This document shows positions 25,674 through 32,587 of a stretch of DNA of 64,000 nucleotides, one piece after another. The translations under genes and the position numbers were made by a program. Position 1 is the stretch's first letter, and each line of letters starts with the position of its first letter. This DNA comes from Streptomyces carminius (GTDB lineage Bacteria; Actinomycetota; Actinomycetes; Streptomycetales; Streptomycetaceae). The stretch is taken from the NCBI RefSeq assembly GCF_002794255.1, contig NZ_PGGW01000067.1:391263-455262 (forward strand), given 5' to 3'. The notes below the pieces were generated by a model. That model was not told the origin of the DNA, did not search any database, and was given only the letters and a program-made list of their open reading frames with translations.

Positions 25674-26440
25674 ACGACGCCCGAGAGCGCCGGAGGGATC
25701 CGCTCGGCAGGGTCCTGGTGATCATCCCGACCTACAACGAGGTCGACAACATCCGGCCGGTCGTCACCAGGGTGCGCGCGGCCGTTCCCGAGGCCGACGT
25801 CCTCGTCGCCGACGACAACAGCCCCGACGGGACCGGGAAGGCCGCCGACGAGCTGGCCGCCGACGACGAGCGGGTCAGGGTGCTCCACCGGCAGGGCAAG
25901 GAAGGGCTCGGCGCCGCCTATCTGGCCGGTTTCCACTGGGGCATCGAGCACGGTTACGACGTCCTGGTCGAGATGGACGCCGACGGCTCCCACCAGCCCG
26001 AGGAGCTGCCCCGGCTGCTCACTGCGCTCAAGGGCGCCGACCTGGTGCTCGGCTCGCGCTGGGTGCCGGGCGGGCGCGTGGTCAACTGGCCCCGGTACCG
26101 GGAGTTCCTCTCCCGCGGCGGCAGCACCTACTCCCGGTTCCTGCTGGGCGTGCCGCTGCGCGACGTGACCGGCGGCTTCCGGGCCTTCCGCAAGGAGACC
26201 CTGCTGGGGCTGGGCATGGACGACGTGGCCTCCCAGGGATACTGCTTCCAGGTCGACCTCGCCCACCGCGCCCACCGGGCCGGCTACCAGGTGGTCGAGG
26301 TGCCCATCACCTTCGTCGAGCGGGAGCGCGGCGACAGCAAGATGAACCGCGACATCGTCGCCGAGGCGCTGTGGCGGGTCACGGCCTGGGGAGTGCGGTC
26401 CCGGGTGAACCAGGTTCTCGGCCGCAGGCACACTGGATGA
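25670..26440 (+). CDS. Polyprenol monophosphomannose synthase (Ppm, GT2 family)
   Basis: A cytoplasmic GT2 glycosyltransferase of 256 aa that transfers mannose from GDP-mannose to polyprenyl phosphate, giving the donor for protein O-mannosylation and lipoglycans. It opens with VLVIIPTYNEVDNI, has the DDNSPDGT segment, and the metal-binding DxD in VEMDADGSHQPEE. Further family marks are LVLGSRWVPGG and RDVTGGFRAFRKE. There is no C-terminal membrane domain, as in the separated actinobacterial forms; the partner membrane protein is the Lnt encoded directly upstream. The GTG overlaps the lnt stop codon. Confidence 0.92.
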   Translation: MNDARERRRDPLGRVLVIIPTYNEVDNIRPVVTRVRAAVPEADVLVADDNSPDGTGKAADELAADDERVRVLHRQGKEGLGAAYLAGFHWGIEHGYDVLVEMDADGSHQPEELPRLLTALKGADLVLGSRWVPGGRVVNWPRYREFLSRGGSTYSRFLLGVPLRDVTGGFRAFRKETLLGLGMDDVASQGYCFQVDLAHRAHRAGYQVVEVPITFVERERGDSKMNRDIVAEALWRVTAWGVRSRVNQVLGRRHTG

Positions 26441-26441
26441 C

Positions 26442-27119
26442 ATGACGACCGGCGCACCGTACCCGTACGAGCCCCCACCGCAGCGGCCCCGCACCGGGCC
26501 GACGGCCGACGGCACCCCGCCGCCCCGGCGCCGCCGGAGCCTGGTGCCGCTGGGCCTGGTGGCCTTCGCGGCCCTGGAGATCTGGCTGCTGACCCTGCTC
26601 GCCGACGCCACGAGCGGGCTGGTGGTGCTCGCCGTCCTCGTCGCGGGGGCCGTGCTGGGCGCCGCGGCCGTCAAGCGCGCGGGGCGCCGGGCCTGGCAGG
26701 GCCTGGTCGAGACCGTCGAGAGCCTCCAGCCGGACGCCGGGGCGCGCCCTCGCCGGGCGCCCGCCGACCGGCCGCGCGGCGGCAACGGACTGGCCATGCT
26801 CGGTGGGCTGCTGCTGATGCTGCCCGGCCCGCTCTCCGACGCGGCGGGGCTGCTGTGCCTCTTCCCGCCGACGGCCGGACTGCTGCGCCGGACGCTGGAG
26901 GGCCGGCTGGAGCGCCGCCTGGGCCGTACCGCGCCCCCCGGTGCCGGACCCGGCCCGCTCGGCGACACCCTCCGGCAGGCCCGCGACGCCGAGCGGCAGT
27001 TCCGCATCCACCGGCCCGACGGCAAGATCGTCCAGGGCGAGGTCGTCCGCGAGGACGACGGTGGCCGGGGAGACGGCGACGGCGGCCGGAACGGCGACGG
27101 GCGGGCCGGCACCCGCTAG
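26442..27119 (+). CDS. fxsA: FxsA family membrane protein
   Basis: A 225-aa protein with three to four membrane helices (about residues 30-75 and 110-135), a Pro-rich N-terminus and a long charged C-terminal tail ending in a Gly/Asp-rich stretch. The segment LVPLGLVAFAALEIWLLTLL and the later LLLMLPGPLSDAAGLLCLFP match the FxsA (SuzA) family, which in E. coli relieves phage T7 exclusion by F. Its cellular role in actinobacteria is unknown. The ATG lies one base after the ppm stop codon, so the three genes lnt-ppm-fxsA form one operon, ended by the hairpin at 27154-27192. Confidence 0.88.
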   Translation: MTTGAPYPYEPPPQRPRTGPTADGTPPPRRRRSLVPLGLVAFAALEIWLLTLLADATSGLVVLAVLVAGAVLGAAAVKRAGRRAWQGLVETVESLQPDAGARPRRAPADRPRGGNGLAMLGGLLLMLPGPLSDAAGLLCLFPPTAGLLRRTLEGRLERRLGRTAPPGAGPGPLGDTLRQARDAERQFRIHRPDGKIVQGEVVREDDGGRGDGDGGRNGDGRAGTR

Positions 27120-27153
27120 CGGCCACCGCCCGGGGACCCCCGGCCGGACACGG

Positions 27154-27192
27154 ACGAGGGCCCGGCCACCCTTCCGGTGGCCGGGCCCTCGT
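27154..27192. terminator. Bidirectional terminator between fxsA and rbpA
   Basis: A perfect 17-bp stem (27154-27170 with 27176-27192) with a five-base loop, placed between convergent genes. Confidence 0.8.
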
Positions 27193-27227
27193 ATCCGCTC
27201 TCCCGCGCCGTCGTGCGGCGCCCGCCG

Positions 27228-27605
27228 TCAGGCGGACTTCCGCTTGCTGTCCCGCGGGTGCACGGCGATGTTCATGGTGCCGGAGCGCAGGACGGCCAGC
27301 CGCTCGGCCAGCACCTCCTCCAGCTCCTCGCGGGTACGCCGCTCCATGAGCATGTCCCAGTGCGTACGCGCGGGCTTGCTCTTCTTCTCCTCGGGCCCCT
27401 CGCCGTTCACCAGGAGCGCCTGGGCGCCGCAGACCTTGCACTCCCACTCCGGCGGAACCTCGGCCTCGACCGAGAACGGCATCTCGAACCGATGACCGTT
27501 CTGGCATGCGTACTCCACGGCCTGGCGCGGAGCCAGGTCGATACCGCGGTCGGTCTCGTAGCTGGTCACCACGAGTCGCGTGCCGCGAAGAGCTCGCTCA
27601 CTCAT
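27228..27605 (-). CDS. rbpA: RNA polymerase-binding protein RbpA
   Basis: An actinobacterial transcription factor of 125 aa that binds RNA polymerase and group I/II sigma factors and stabilises the open complex. It supports growth and basal rifampicin tolerance. The sequence opens MSERALRGTRLVVTSYETDRG, then has the core domain with paired Cys (ACQNGH, CKVCGA) and the basic linker and sigma-interaction helix EKKSKPARTHWDMLMERR. A GGGAGG site precedes the ATG. A textbook SigR promoter lies 62 bases upstream of the start, as known for the S. coelicolor gene. Confidence 0.97.
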   Translation of the reverse strand: MSERALRGTRLVVTSYETDRGIDLAPRQAVEYACQNGHRFEMPFSVEAEVPPEWECKVCGAQALLVNGEGPEEKKSKPARTHWDMLMERRTREELEEVLAERLAVLRSGTMNIAVHPRDSKRKSA

Positions 27606-27666
27606 GAATCGTGCCTCCCGGGCTTGTCGCCCACAGGACAGGTGTCGCTGTCGTCGTCATCCGGTC

Positions 27667-27692
27667 AACGTCCGGTCGGCGGTGAAGATTCC
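27667..27692 (-). promoter_or_regulatory. SigR-type promoter GGAAT-N18-GTT
   Basis: On the minus strand GGAAT (27692-27688) and GTT (27669-27667) are exactly 18 bases apart. This is the consensus of the thiol-oxidative-stress sigma factor SigR, placed to drive rbpA. Confidence 0.75.
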
Positions 27693-27869
27693 CGATCCGG
27701 GACATGCGTCGTCCGTCGTGCCGCTGCCTCGTCGAATATGCGGTACCCGCCGCTGCCTGCTTTGTCACATCCGCCAAGGGGCGCAATGTGACGTTCTCTT
27801 GTCCTCTTCGTGCAGTAACGGCCCATCCGGCGAGCCGAACGCGTACACTACCCGTCCTTCGCCCGATGG

Positions 27870-29267
27870 CTAAATCCGATCCGGTGCCGTGGCGCTCACC
27901 GCCGCCATCGCCTTCCCCACCGGTACCCGCCACAGCAGAACGAAACCCAGCAGGAAGAAGATCACCAGCGAGACGATCGCGTCCCGGTAGCTCCCGGTGA
28001 GCTGGTAGGTCAGCCCGAACACCAGCGGCCCCAGCCAGCTCGTCCCGCGGTCGCTCACCTCGTACAGGGAGAAGTACTCCGCCTCCTTGCCGGGCGGCAC
28101 CAACTGCGCGAACAGGGACCGCGACAGCGCCTGGGTGCCGCCCAGTACCAGTCCGATCGCCGCGGCCAGCACGAAGAACCACACCGGAGCCCCGGCGGGA
28201 AGCACATATCCGGCCGCCACGGTCGCCGTCCAGGCCACCAGCGAGCCCAGGATCGTGCGCTTGGCGCCGTGCCGCGCGGCCAGCCGTCCCAGCAGCAGCG
28301 CCCCGGCGATCGCCAGGACCTGCACCAGCAGGATCGCGCCGATCAGCGAGGTCTGGTCCATGCCCAGTTCCTTCGAGCCGTACACCGAGGCCTGGGTGAT
28401 CACCGTCTGCACACCGTCGTTGTAGAGCAGATAGGCCAGCAGGAAGAGCAGGGTCAGCGGATACCGCCGCAGATCGCGCAGGGTGGCCGCCAACTGCCGT
28501 CCGCCGCCCCGGAAGGACCACGCCGCGCCGGCCGTCCCGCCCGCCGCGCCGTGCGCCGTGCCCGGCCGCTCGCGCAGCCGCCGCAGCGGGACGATCGCGA
28601 AGACAGCCCACCACAGCCCGGCGGAGGCCAGGCAGATCCGCACCGCCGTGCCCTCGCTCACCCCCAGCGACTCGTGGCCCAGGAACAGCGCCAGATCGGC
28701 CACCAGGACCAGCGCCCCCGCCGCGTAGCCGAAGGCCCAGCCCCGGGAGGAGACCGCGTCCCGCTCCTCGGGGGAGGCGATCTGCGGCAGGAAGGAGTGG
28801 TAGACCACCACGGCCGTGGCGTAGGAGACGTTCGCCACCACCAGCAGCGCCCCGCCCAGCAGATAGCGGTCGCCGTCCAGGAAGAACATCCCCGTGGTGG
28901 CCGCCGCCCCCAGGTAGGCGAACACGCCCATGATCGGCTTCTTGCGGCCCGACCGGTCCGCGATCGCCCCGGCCAGCGGCATCACCAGCACCGACAGCAG
29001 TACCGACAGGGAGACGGCGTAGGCGAAGTACGACCCGGCCCGCACCGGTATGCCCAGCGGGTGGACATAGCCTCCGGGGCCCGCGGCGGCCTCGGCGACC
29101 TCGGTCAGATAGGGGCCGAGGAAGACGGTGAGCACGCTGGTGGAGAAGACCGAGATCGCCCAGTCGTAGAAGTACCAGCCACGCTGCTCGCGGCGGCGTT
29201 CGGCGGCGTCCGCGAGAGGGCCGGCGCCCCCGTCGTCCCCGGTTCCCGCCACGGTCTCGGTGCCCAC
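27870..29267 (-). CDS. MFS transporter (UMF1/Atg22-like family)
   Basis: A membrane transporter of about 465 aa with about 12 helices. The conserved opening RREQRGWYFYDWAISVFSTS is that of the UMF1 family, and the A-loop reads GAIADRSGRKKPIMG. The substrate is unknown. A long, uncharacteristic loop lies in the middle (about residues 220-250). The start at 29267 (GTG) follows GAGGGGG and gives an N-terminus of typical length; a GTG at 29336 is also possible. The gene follows the GDPD gene on the same strand and may be co-transcribed with it. Confidence 0.88.
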   Translation of the reverse strand: MGTETVAGTGDDGGAGPLADAAERRREQRGWYFYDWAISVFSTSVLTVFLGPYLTEVAEAAAGPGGYVHPLGIPVRAGSYFAYAVSLSVLLSVLVMPLAGAIADRSGRKKPIMGVFAYLGAAATTGMFFLDGDRYLLGGALLVVANVSYATAVVVYHSFLPQIASPEERDAVSSRGWAFGYAAGALVLVADLALFLGHESLGVSEGTAVRICLASAGLWWAVFAIVPLRRLRERPGTAHGAAGGTAGAAWSFRGGGRQLAATLRDLRRYPLTLLFLLAYLLYNDGVQTVITQASVYGSKELGMDQTSLIGAILLVQVLAIAGALLLGRLAARHGAKRTILGSLVAWTATVAAGYVLPAGAPVWFFVLAAAIGLVLGGTQALSRSLFAQLVPPGKEAEYFSLYEVSDRGTSWLGPLVFGLTYQLTGSYRDAIVSLVIFFLLGFVLLWRVPVGKAMAAVSATAPDRI

Positions 29268-29351
29268 CCGCGCCCCCTCGGTGTTCCTCGCACGGCCGGA
29301 GGGAGGGGAGGGGCCCGGGCCCGAGGGCACCGGCACGGCCGCCGACTGCCC

Positions 29352-30146
29352 TCAGACCCAGGCCCCCCGCTCGGCCAGCACCGTGCGCAGTGTCTCGATG
29401 TGATCGGTCATGATGCCATCCACCCCCAGCTCCAGCAGCGCCCGCATCCGGTCCGGGTCGTTGACCGTCCACACGTGTACCTGCATGCCTCTGGCGTGGG
29501 CATGGCGCACGAACGCCCGGTCCACCACCCGTATCCCGCCGTGCCGCACCGGGACCTGGGCACACAGCGCGCCGCGGCGCACCGCGCCGGGCAGGCGGTA
29601 CGAGCGCAGCCGCAGGCCGAGCACCCCGCGGGTGCCCAGCGAGGTGGCCAGCCGCGGTCCGGCCAGTGCTCGGGCCCGGGCCACCCGCGGCTCGGAGAAG
29701 GCGCCCACGCACACCCGGTCCCAGGCGTCCGCGCCGTCCAGCACCTCCAGCAGCGGGGCCAGCGCGGTGTCCGTCTTGACGTCGATGTTCCAGCGGGCGC
29801 GGGGGAAGGCGCGCAGCAGGTCGACGAAGAGCGGCACCGGCTCGCTGCCGCCCACCCGGGCCCGGCGCACCTGAGCCCACGGCAGCGCGGCGATCGGGCC
29901 GCTGCCGTCCGTCACCCGGTCCAGGGTGGCGTCGTGGAAGGCGACCAGGTGACCGTCCGCGGTGCGGTGCACATCGGTCTCCAGATAGCGGTAGCCCAGT
30001 TCCACCGCCCGGGCGAAGGCGGCATGGGTGTTCTCCGGGCCCGCCGCTCCCTCGGCGGCCCCGCCCCGGTGGGCGAAGGCCAGCGGGGCGGGGTGGTCGA
30101 AGAAGGGGTGGGCGGGGCGCGGACGGGGCGGGACGGAAGAGGTCAC
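29352..30146 (-). CDS. Glycerophosphodiester phosphodiesterase
   Basis: Hydrolyses glycerophosphodiesters to glycerol 3-phosphate and an alcohol; 264 aa with no signal peptide, so it should act in the cytoplasm. The GDPD signatures are present: FAHRGGAAE with the catalytic His, then PENTHAAF, LETDVHRTADGHLVAFHD with the metal Glu/Asp and second His, and the late VHVWTVNDPDRM. The GTG at 30146 follows GGAGAAA. It lies upstream of the MFS gene on the same strand. A dispersed palindrome sits directly before it. Confidence 0.93.
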   Translation of the reverse strand: MTSSVPPRPRPAHPFFDHPAPLAFAHRGGAAEGAAGPENTHAAFARAVELGYRYLETDVHRTADGHLVAFHDATLDRVTDGSGPIAALPWAQVRRARVGGSEPVPLFVDLLRAFPRARWNIDVKTDTALAPLLEVLDGADAWDRVCVGAFSEPRVARARALAGPRLATSLGTRGVLGLRLRSYRLPGAVRRGALCAQVPVRHGGIRVVDRAFVRHAHARGMQVHVWTVNDPDRMRALLELGVDGIMTDHIETLRTVLAERGAWV

Positions 30147-30164
30147 CGGGTTTCTCCGAGGATG

Positions 30165-30211
30165 CCCCGGCCTTCGGGCCGGGGTGGGGGTACCTCCCGC
30201 TGGCGGGGGAG
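30165..30211. repeat. Streptomyces-type dispersed intergenic palindrome
   Basis: An 8-bp stem closed by a cUUCGg loop (30165-30184) is followed at once by TGGGGGTACCTCCCGC and its partner GCGGGGGAG. Similar GGGGG(T/C)ACCTCCC palindromes recur between Streptomyces genes. It may also act as a terminator for the small gene at 30255-30413. Confidence 0.5.
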
Positions 30212-30254
30212 AATCGGGCTCCTGCGGGGCAGGGCAGGGAAAGCCGAGTCGCCG

Positions 30255-30413
30255 TCAGGGCGATTCAGCGTCTGCCGCCTCGGCGGCGCGCTCGACCTCC
30301 AGCCGGTAGACGATCTCGGAGTTGAGGGATCTGCGGGCGGACCTGGCCTGAGCGGCCAGCCACTCGTGGAGGTCGGCGGGCAGGCGGAGCGTGATGCGCT
30401 TCTCTTCGTCCAT
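30255..30413 (-). CDS. Small ribbon-helix-helix (Arc-like) DNA-binding protein
   Basis: A 52-aa protein with the Arc/MetJ/CopG pattern: a basic beta strand (KRITLRLPADLHEWL) and two helices with ARSARRSLNSEIVYRLE. Proteins of this size bind DNA as dimers and usually repress their own promoter. It is divergent from tnpB, and an 18-bp inverted repeat lies between the two genes, so it may control both. The ATG at 30413 lacks a strong ribosome-binding site; a TTG at 30437 would add eight residues. It could be a transposon-linked regulator or the antitoxin half of a lost toxin pair. Confidence 0.75.
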   Translation of the reverse strand: MDEEKRITLRLPADLHEWLAAQARSARRSLNSEIVYRLEVERAAEAADAESP

Positions 30414-30428
30414 GGCGTCAGAGTAGTG

Positions 30429-30446
30429 GTCTTCCAACGGGAAGAC
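30429..30446. promoter_or_regulatory. Inverted repeat between RHH gene and tnpB, candidate operator
   Basis: GTCTTCC (30429-30435) and GGAAGAC (30440-30446) are exact complements with a four-base spacer. The 18-bp site lies 16 bases from the RHH ATG and 10 bases from the tnpB frame, where an RHH repressor would be expected to bind. Confidence 0.5.
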
Positions 30447-30455
30447 AGTGGTAGG

Positions 30456-31673
30456 TTGACACTATGGGCGCGGCAGGAGGCCGGGCACGCCCGGTACACC
30501 TACCGGCTGCGCGTGTCGTCGACCGCCCGTGCGGGCCTGATGGCCGAGTGGGCGCGCTGCCGGTGGATCTGGAACGAGTGCGTGGCCATGTCCCGCAAGG
30601 TCCACGCCGCGAACCGGAACGCCGCCGACAAGGTGACGTGCGGCCCGGCGCAGCTCGACAGGATGCTGACCGGGGCCCGCAACGCCATGGGCTGGCTGCG
30701 TGAGGGCGCCTCGGTGCCGCAGCAGCAGACCGTCCGGGACTTCGCCACCTCCCGCGCCAAAGCGCTGAAGGACATCAAGGCCGGACTGCCGATGCGGCAG
30801 CGCGCCGGGATGCCCCGGATCAAGCGCAGGCGGGACGCGCTGCTCAGCCTGAACTACACGCGGCGCGGATTCCGTCTGAAGGACGGCCGCCTGCACGTCG
30901 CGGGCGGGATCGTCCTGACCGTCGTGTGGCCCCGTGAGCTGCCCTCGGCCCCCTCCAGCGTGCGCGTGTACCAGGACAGCCTGGGGCACTGGTACGCCTC
31001 CTTCGTCGTCATCACCGAGACCCGGCCGCTGCCCGGCACGGGGCGAGTGCTGGGTGTGGACTGGGGCGTGCGTGAGACCGCCACCACCACGTCCGACACC
31101 TATGACCTGCCGCACGCCCAGCACGGGAAGAACGCCGCCCAGCGTCTCGCCCGCTACCAGCGGATGACGGCCCGCCGTAAGCCCGCACGCGGGCAGGCCG
31201 CGTCCCAGGGCTACCGGCAGGCACGGGCACAGGCGGCGAAGCTGCACAAGAAGGTCGCCCGCCAGCGGCAGGACACCGCCCGCAAGTGGGCCAAGTCCGT
31301 GGTGACCGACCACGACGCCATCGCCGTCGAGGACTTCCGGCCGAAGTTCCTCGCCAGGACCACCATGGCCCGCAAAGCCGCTGACGCGGCGATCGGAGCC
31401 ACGAAGACGGCTCTGATCGAGATGGGCCGCAAGCACGGACGCGATGTGCGTCTGGTGCACCCCGCGCACACCACCATGGACTGCGCGTCGTGCGGAGCGA
31501 GAACCAGGCACGCACTTCCTCTGTCGGAACGTACCTACACCTGCACCGCGTGCACAGCCGTCTCCCCCCGGGACAAGAACTCCGCGCGTGTGATGCTGGT
31601 CCGGGCCGGTCTCACCCCGGCTGGTGCCGAAGGCACAAGACCTCCGGGAGCGCTGCTCCCGGAGGCAGCCTGA
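30456..31673 (+). CDS. tnpB: TnpB-family RNA-guided nuclease / IS605 OrfB
   Basis: A protein of about 405 aa, the full length for TnpB. The RuvC-like residues are all present: Asp202 in LGVDWGVRE, Glu292 in IAVEDF and Asp373 in SPRDKNSARV. A zinc ribbon is formed by CASC and CTAC. The N-terminal part YTYRLRVSSTARAGL and CRWIWNECVAMSRK matches the family. TnpB uses an RNA from the element's right end to cut DNA beside a short motif. No ATG or GTG opens this frame before the conserved start; TTG at 30456 is used here. An ATG at 30464 is one base out of frame, which hints at a frameshift or an unusual start. Confidence 0.85.
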   Translation: MTLWARQEAGHARYTYRLRVSSTARAGLMAEWARCRWIWNECVAMSRKVHAANRNAADKVTCGPAQLDRMLTGARNAMGWLREGASVPQQQTVRDFATSRAKALKDIKAGLPMRQRAGMPRIKRRRDALLSLNYTRRGFRLKDGRLHVAGGIVLTVVWPRELPSAPSSVRVYQDSLGHWYASFVVITETRPLPGTGRVLGVDWGVRETATTTSDTYDLPHAQHGKNAAQRLARYQRMTARRKPARGQAASQGYRQARAQAAKLHKKVARQRQDTARKWAKSVVTDHDAIAVEDFRPKFLARTTMARKAADAAIGATKTALIEMGRKHGRDVRLVHPAHTTMDCASCGARTRHALPLSERTYTCTACTAVSPRDKNSARVMLVRAGLTPAGAEGTRPPGALLPEAA

Positions 31674-31713
31674 GCCAGGAATCCCCTCCCCTTCAGGGAG
31701 GGGAGGATGTCAA
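30461..31713 (+). mobile_element. tnpB-only insertion of the IS200/IS605 type
   Basis: The right end is clear: after the tnpB stop comes an 8-bp hairpin (31683-31690 with 31696-31703) and then AGGATGTCAA, the usual terminus of such Streptomyces elements. The left end is inferred to be at 30461, directly after TTGAC (30456-30460), the kind of pentanucleotide these elements insert behind. No TnpA gene is present, so movement would need one in trans. The right edge falls inside the 3' end of yczE. The left boundary is the weak point; the RHH gene could also belong to the element. Confidence 0.65.
31641..31713 (+). ncRNA. Candidate omega RNA scaffold at the tnpB right end
   Basis: Two hairpins lie in series: a 10-bp stem (31641-31650 with 31656-31665) inside the end of tnpB, and an 8-bp stem (31683-31690 with 31696-31703), then the terminus. 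In known TnpB systems the guide RNA is made from this region and its guide is the DNA just past the end, here from 31714. The 5' limit is not determined. Confidence 0.45.
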
Positions 31714-32489
31714 GGACGCAGTATCGCCTGCCCGTCACGGCACTCCCCGGGGCGGTCCGGGGCGCCGGTGCCCGTGCCGGCCTCGGCCGCCGGTCCGGTG
31801 CCGGGTGGCCCGGAGGACTCGGAGGACTCGGAGGACTCGGGGGACTCGGGGGACTCCGGGAGCGGGACCTCGGGCACGGGGACGGCAAAGAGACGCAGGA
31901 AGAGCTGCGCCAGCGGTCCGATGGCCAGGGCGTAGACCACCGTGCCCGCGCCCGCCGTGCCGCCCAGCAGGAAACCGGTGACCAGCATCACCACCTCGAT
32001 GCCCGTCCGCACCAGCCGGACCGACCGCCCGGTGACCCGGTGCAGCCCGGTCATCAGGCCGTCGCGCGGTCCCGGCCCGAAGCGCGCCGCGATGTACAGG
32101 CCGGTCGCCACCCCGTTCAGGACGACCGCGACGGCCAGCAGCGGCACCCGCACCGCCATGGCGCGCGGCTCCGGCAGCAGGGCGAGGGCGCCGTCCATGG
32201 CGAGCCCGACCACGAACACGTTGGCGACGGTGCCCGGCCCCGGCCGCTCCCGCAGCGGTATCCACAGCAGCAGCACCGCCGCGCCCGTGATGATCACCAC
32301 GGTGCCGATCGACAGCCCGGTGTGCTCCGCCACGCCCTGGTGGAAGACGTCCCACGGACCGAGACCGAGTCCGGCCCGCACCATCAGGGCCAGGCTCACG
32401 CCGTAGAGCACCAGCCCGAAGGAGAGCTGGAGCACACGGCGGACCAGACGGCCGGAGGAGCCTCCGGATGAACCTCTCAAGACGGACAA
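31710..32489 (-). CDS. yczE: Membrane protein YczE
   Basis: An integral membrane protein of 259 aa with five to six helices and the YczE/YitT-like pattern (LYGVSLALMVRAGLGLGPWDVFHQG, followed by GLSIGTVVIITG). It is divergent from the MocR-type regulator gene at 32588, the conserved yczE-yczR arrangement; the transported or sensed compound is unknown. Its C-terminal tail is an acidic Ser/Glu/Pro repeat coded by a 9-bp tandem array. The last bases and the stop codon (31710-31712) lie in the terminus of the tnpB element, so the native C-terminus has been altered. The TTG at 32489 follows GGAAGG. Confidence 0.82.
   Translation of the reverse strand: MSVLRGSSGGSSGRLVRRVLQLSFGLVLYGVSLALMVRAGLGLGPWDVFHQGVAEHTGLSIGTVVIITGAAVLLLWIPLRERPGPGTVANVFVVGLAMDGALALLPEPRAMAVRVPLLAVAVVLNGVATGLYIAARFGPGPRDGLMTGLHRVTGRSVRLVRTGIEVVMLVTGFLLGGTAGAGTVVYALAIGPLAQLFLRLFAVPVPEVPLPESPESPESSESSESSGPPGTGPAAEAGTGTGAPDRPGECRDGQAILRP
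31812..31856. repeat. Five 9-bp tandem repeats inside yczE
   Basis: Three copies of GGAGGACTC and two of GGGGGACTC run head to tail in frame and encode the Glu-Ser-Ser / Glu-Ser-Pro repeat of the YczE tail. Confidence 0.85.
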
Positions 32490-32532
32490 CGATCCTTCCT
32501 TTCTGGCGCGGTGGACCGGTACGTGCCACCCT

Positions 32533-32558
32533 GTGGCCCGTGAGTGGCCCGCGGCCAC
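32533..32558. promoter_or_regulatory. GTGGCC repeats, candidate YczR operator
   Basis: GTGGCC at 32533 and 32544 are direct repeats 11 bases apart, and GGCCAC at 32553 is inverted. They lie in the 98-base space between yczE and yczR, where MocR-type regulators bind repeated sites. Confidence 0.5.
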
Positions 32559-32587
32559 GGCCAATCAGAAGAAGGTGGACCTGACAA

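Noticed and set aside
30188..30193. GGGTAC upstream of tnpB
   Set aside because: It belongs to the dispersed intergenic palindrome, has no -35 partner and is over 250 bases from the next start.
28269..31673. A 1134-codon open frame on the plus strand
   Set aside because: Only its last 405 codons are tnpB. The rest reads antisense through the MFS and GDPD genes, with the repetitive Gly/Arg/Pro/Ala composition of an out-of-frame high-GC sequence.
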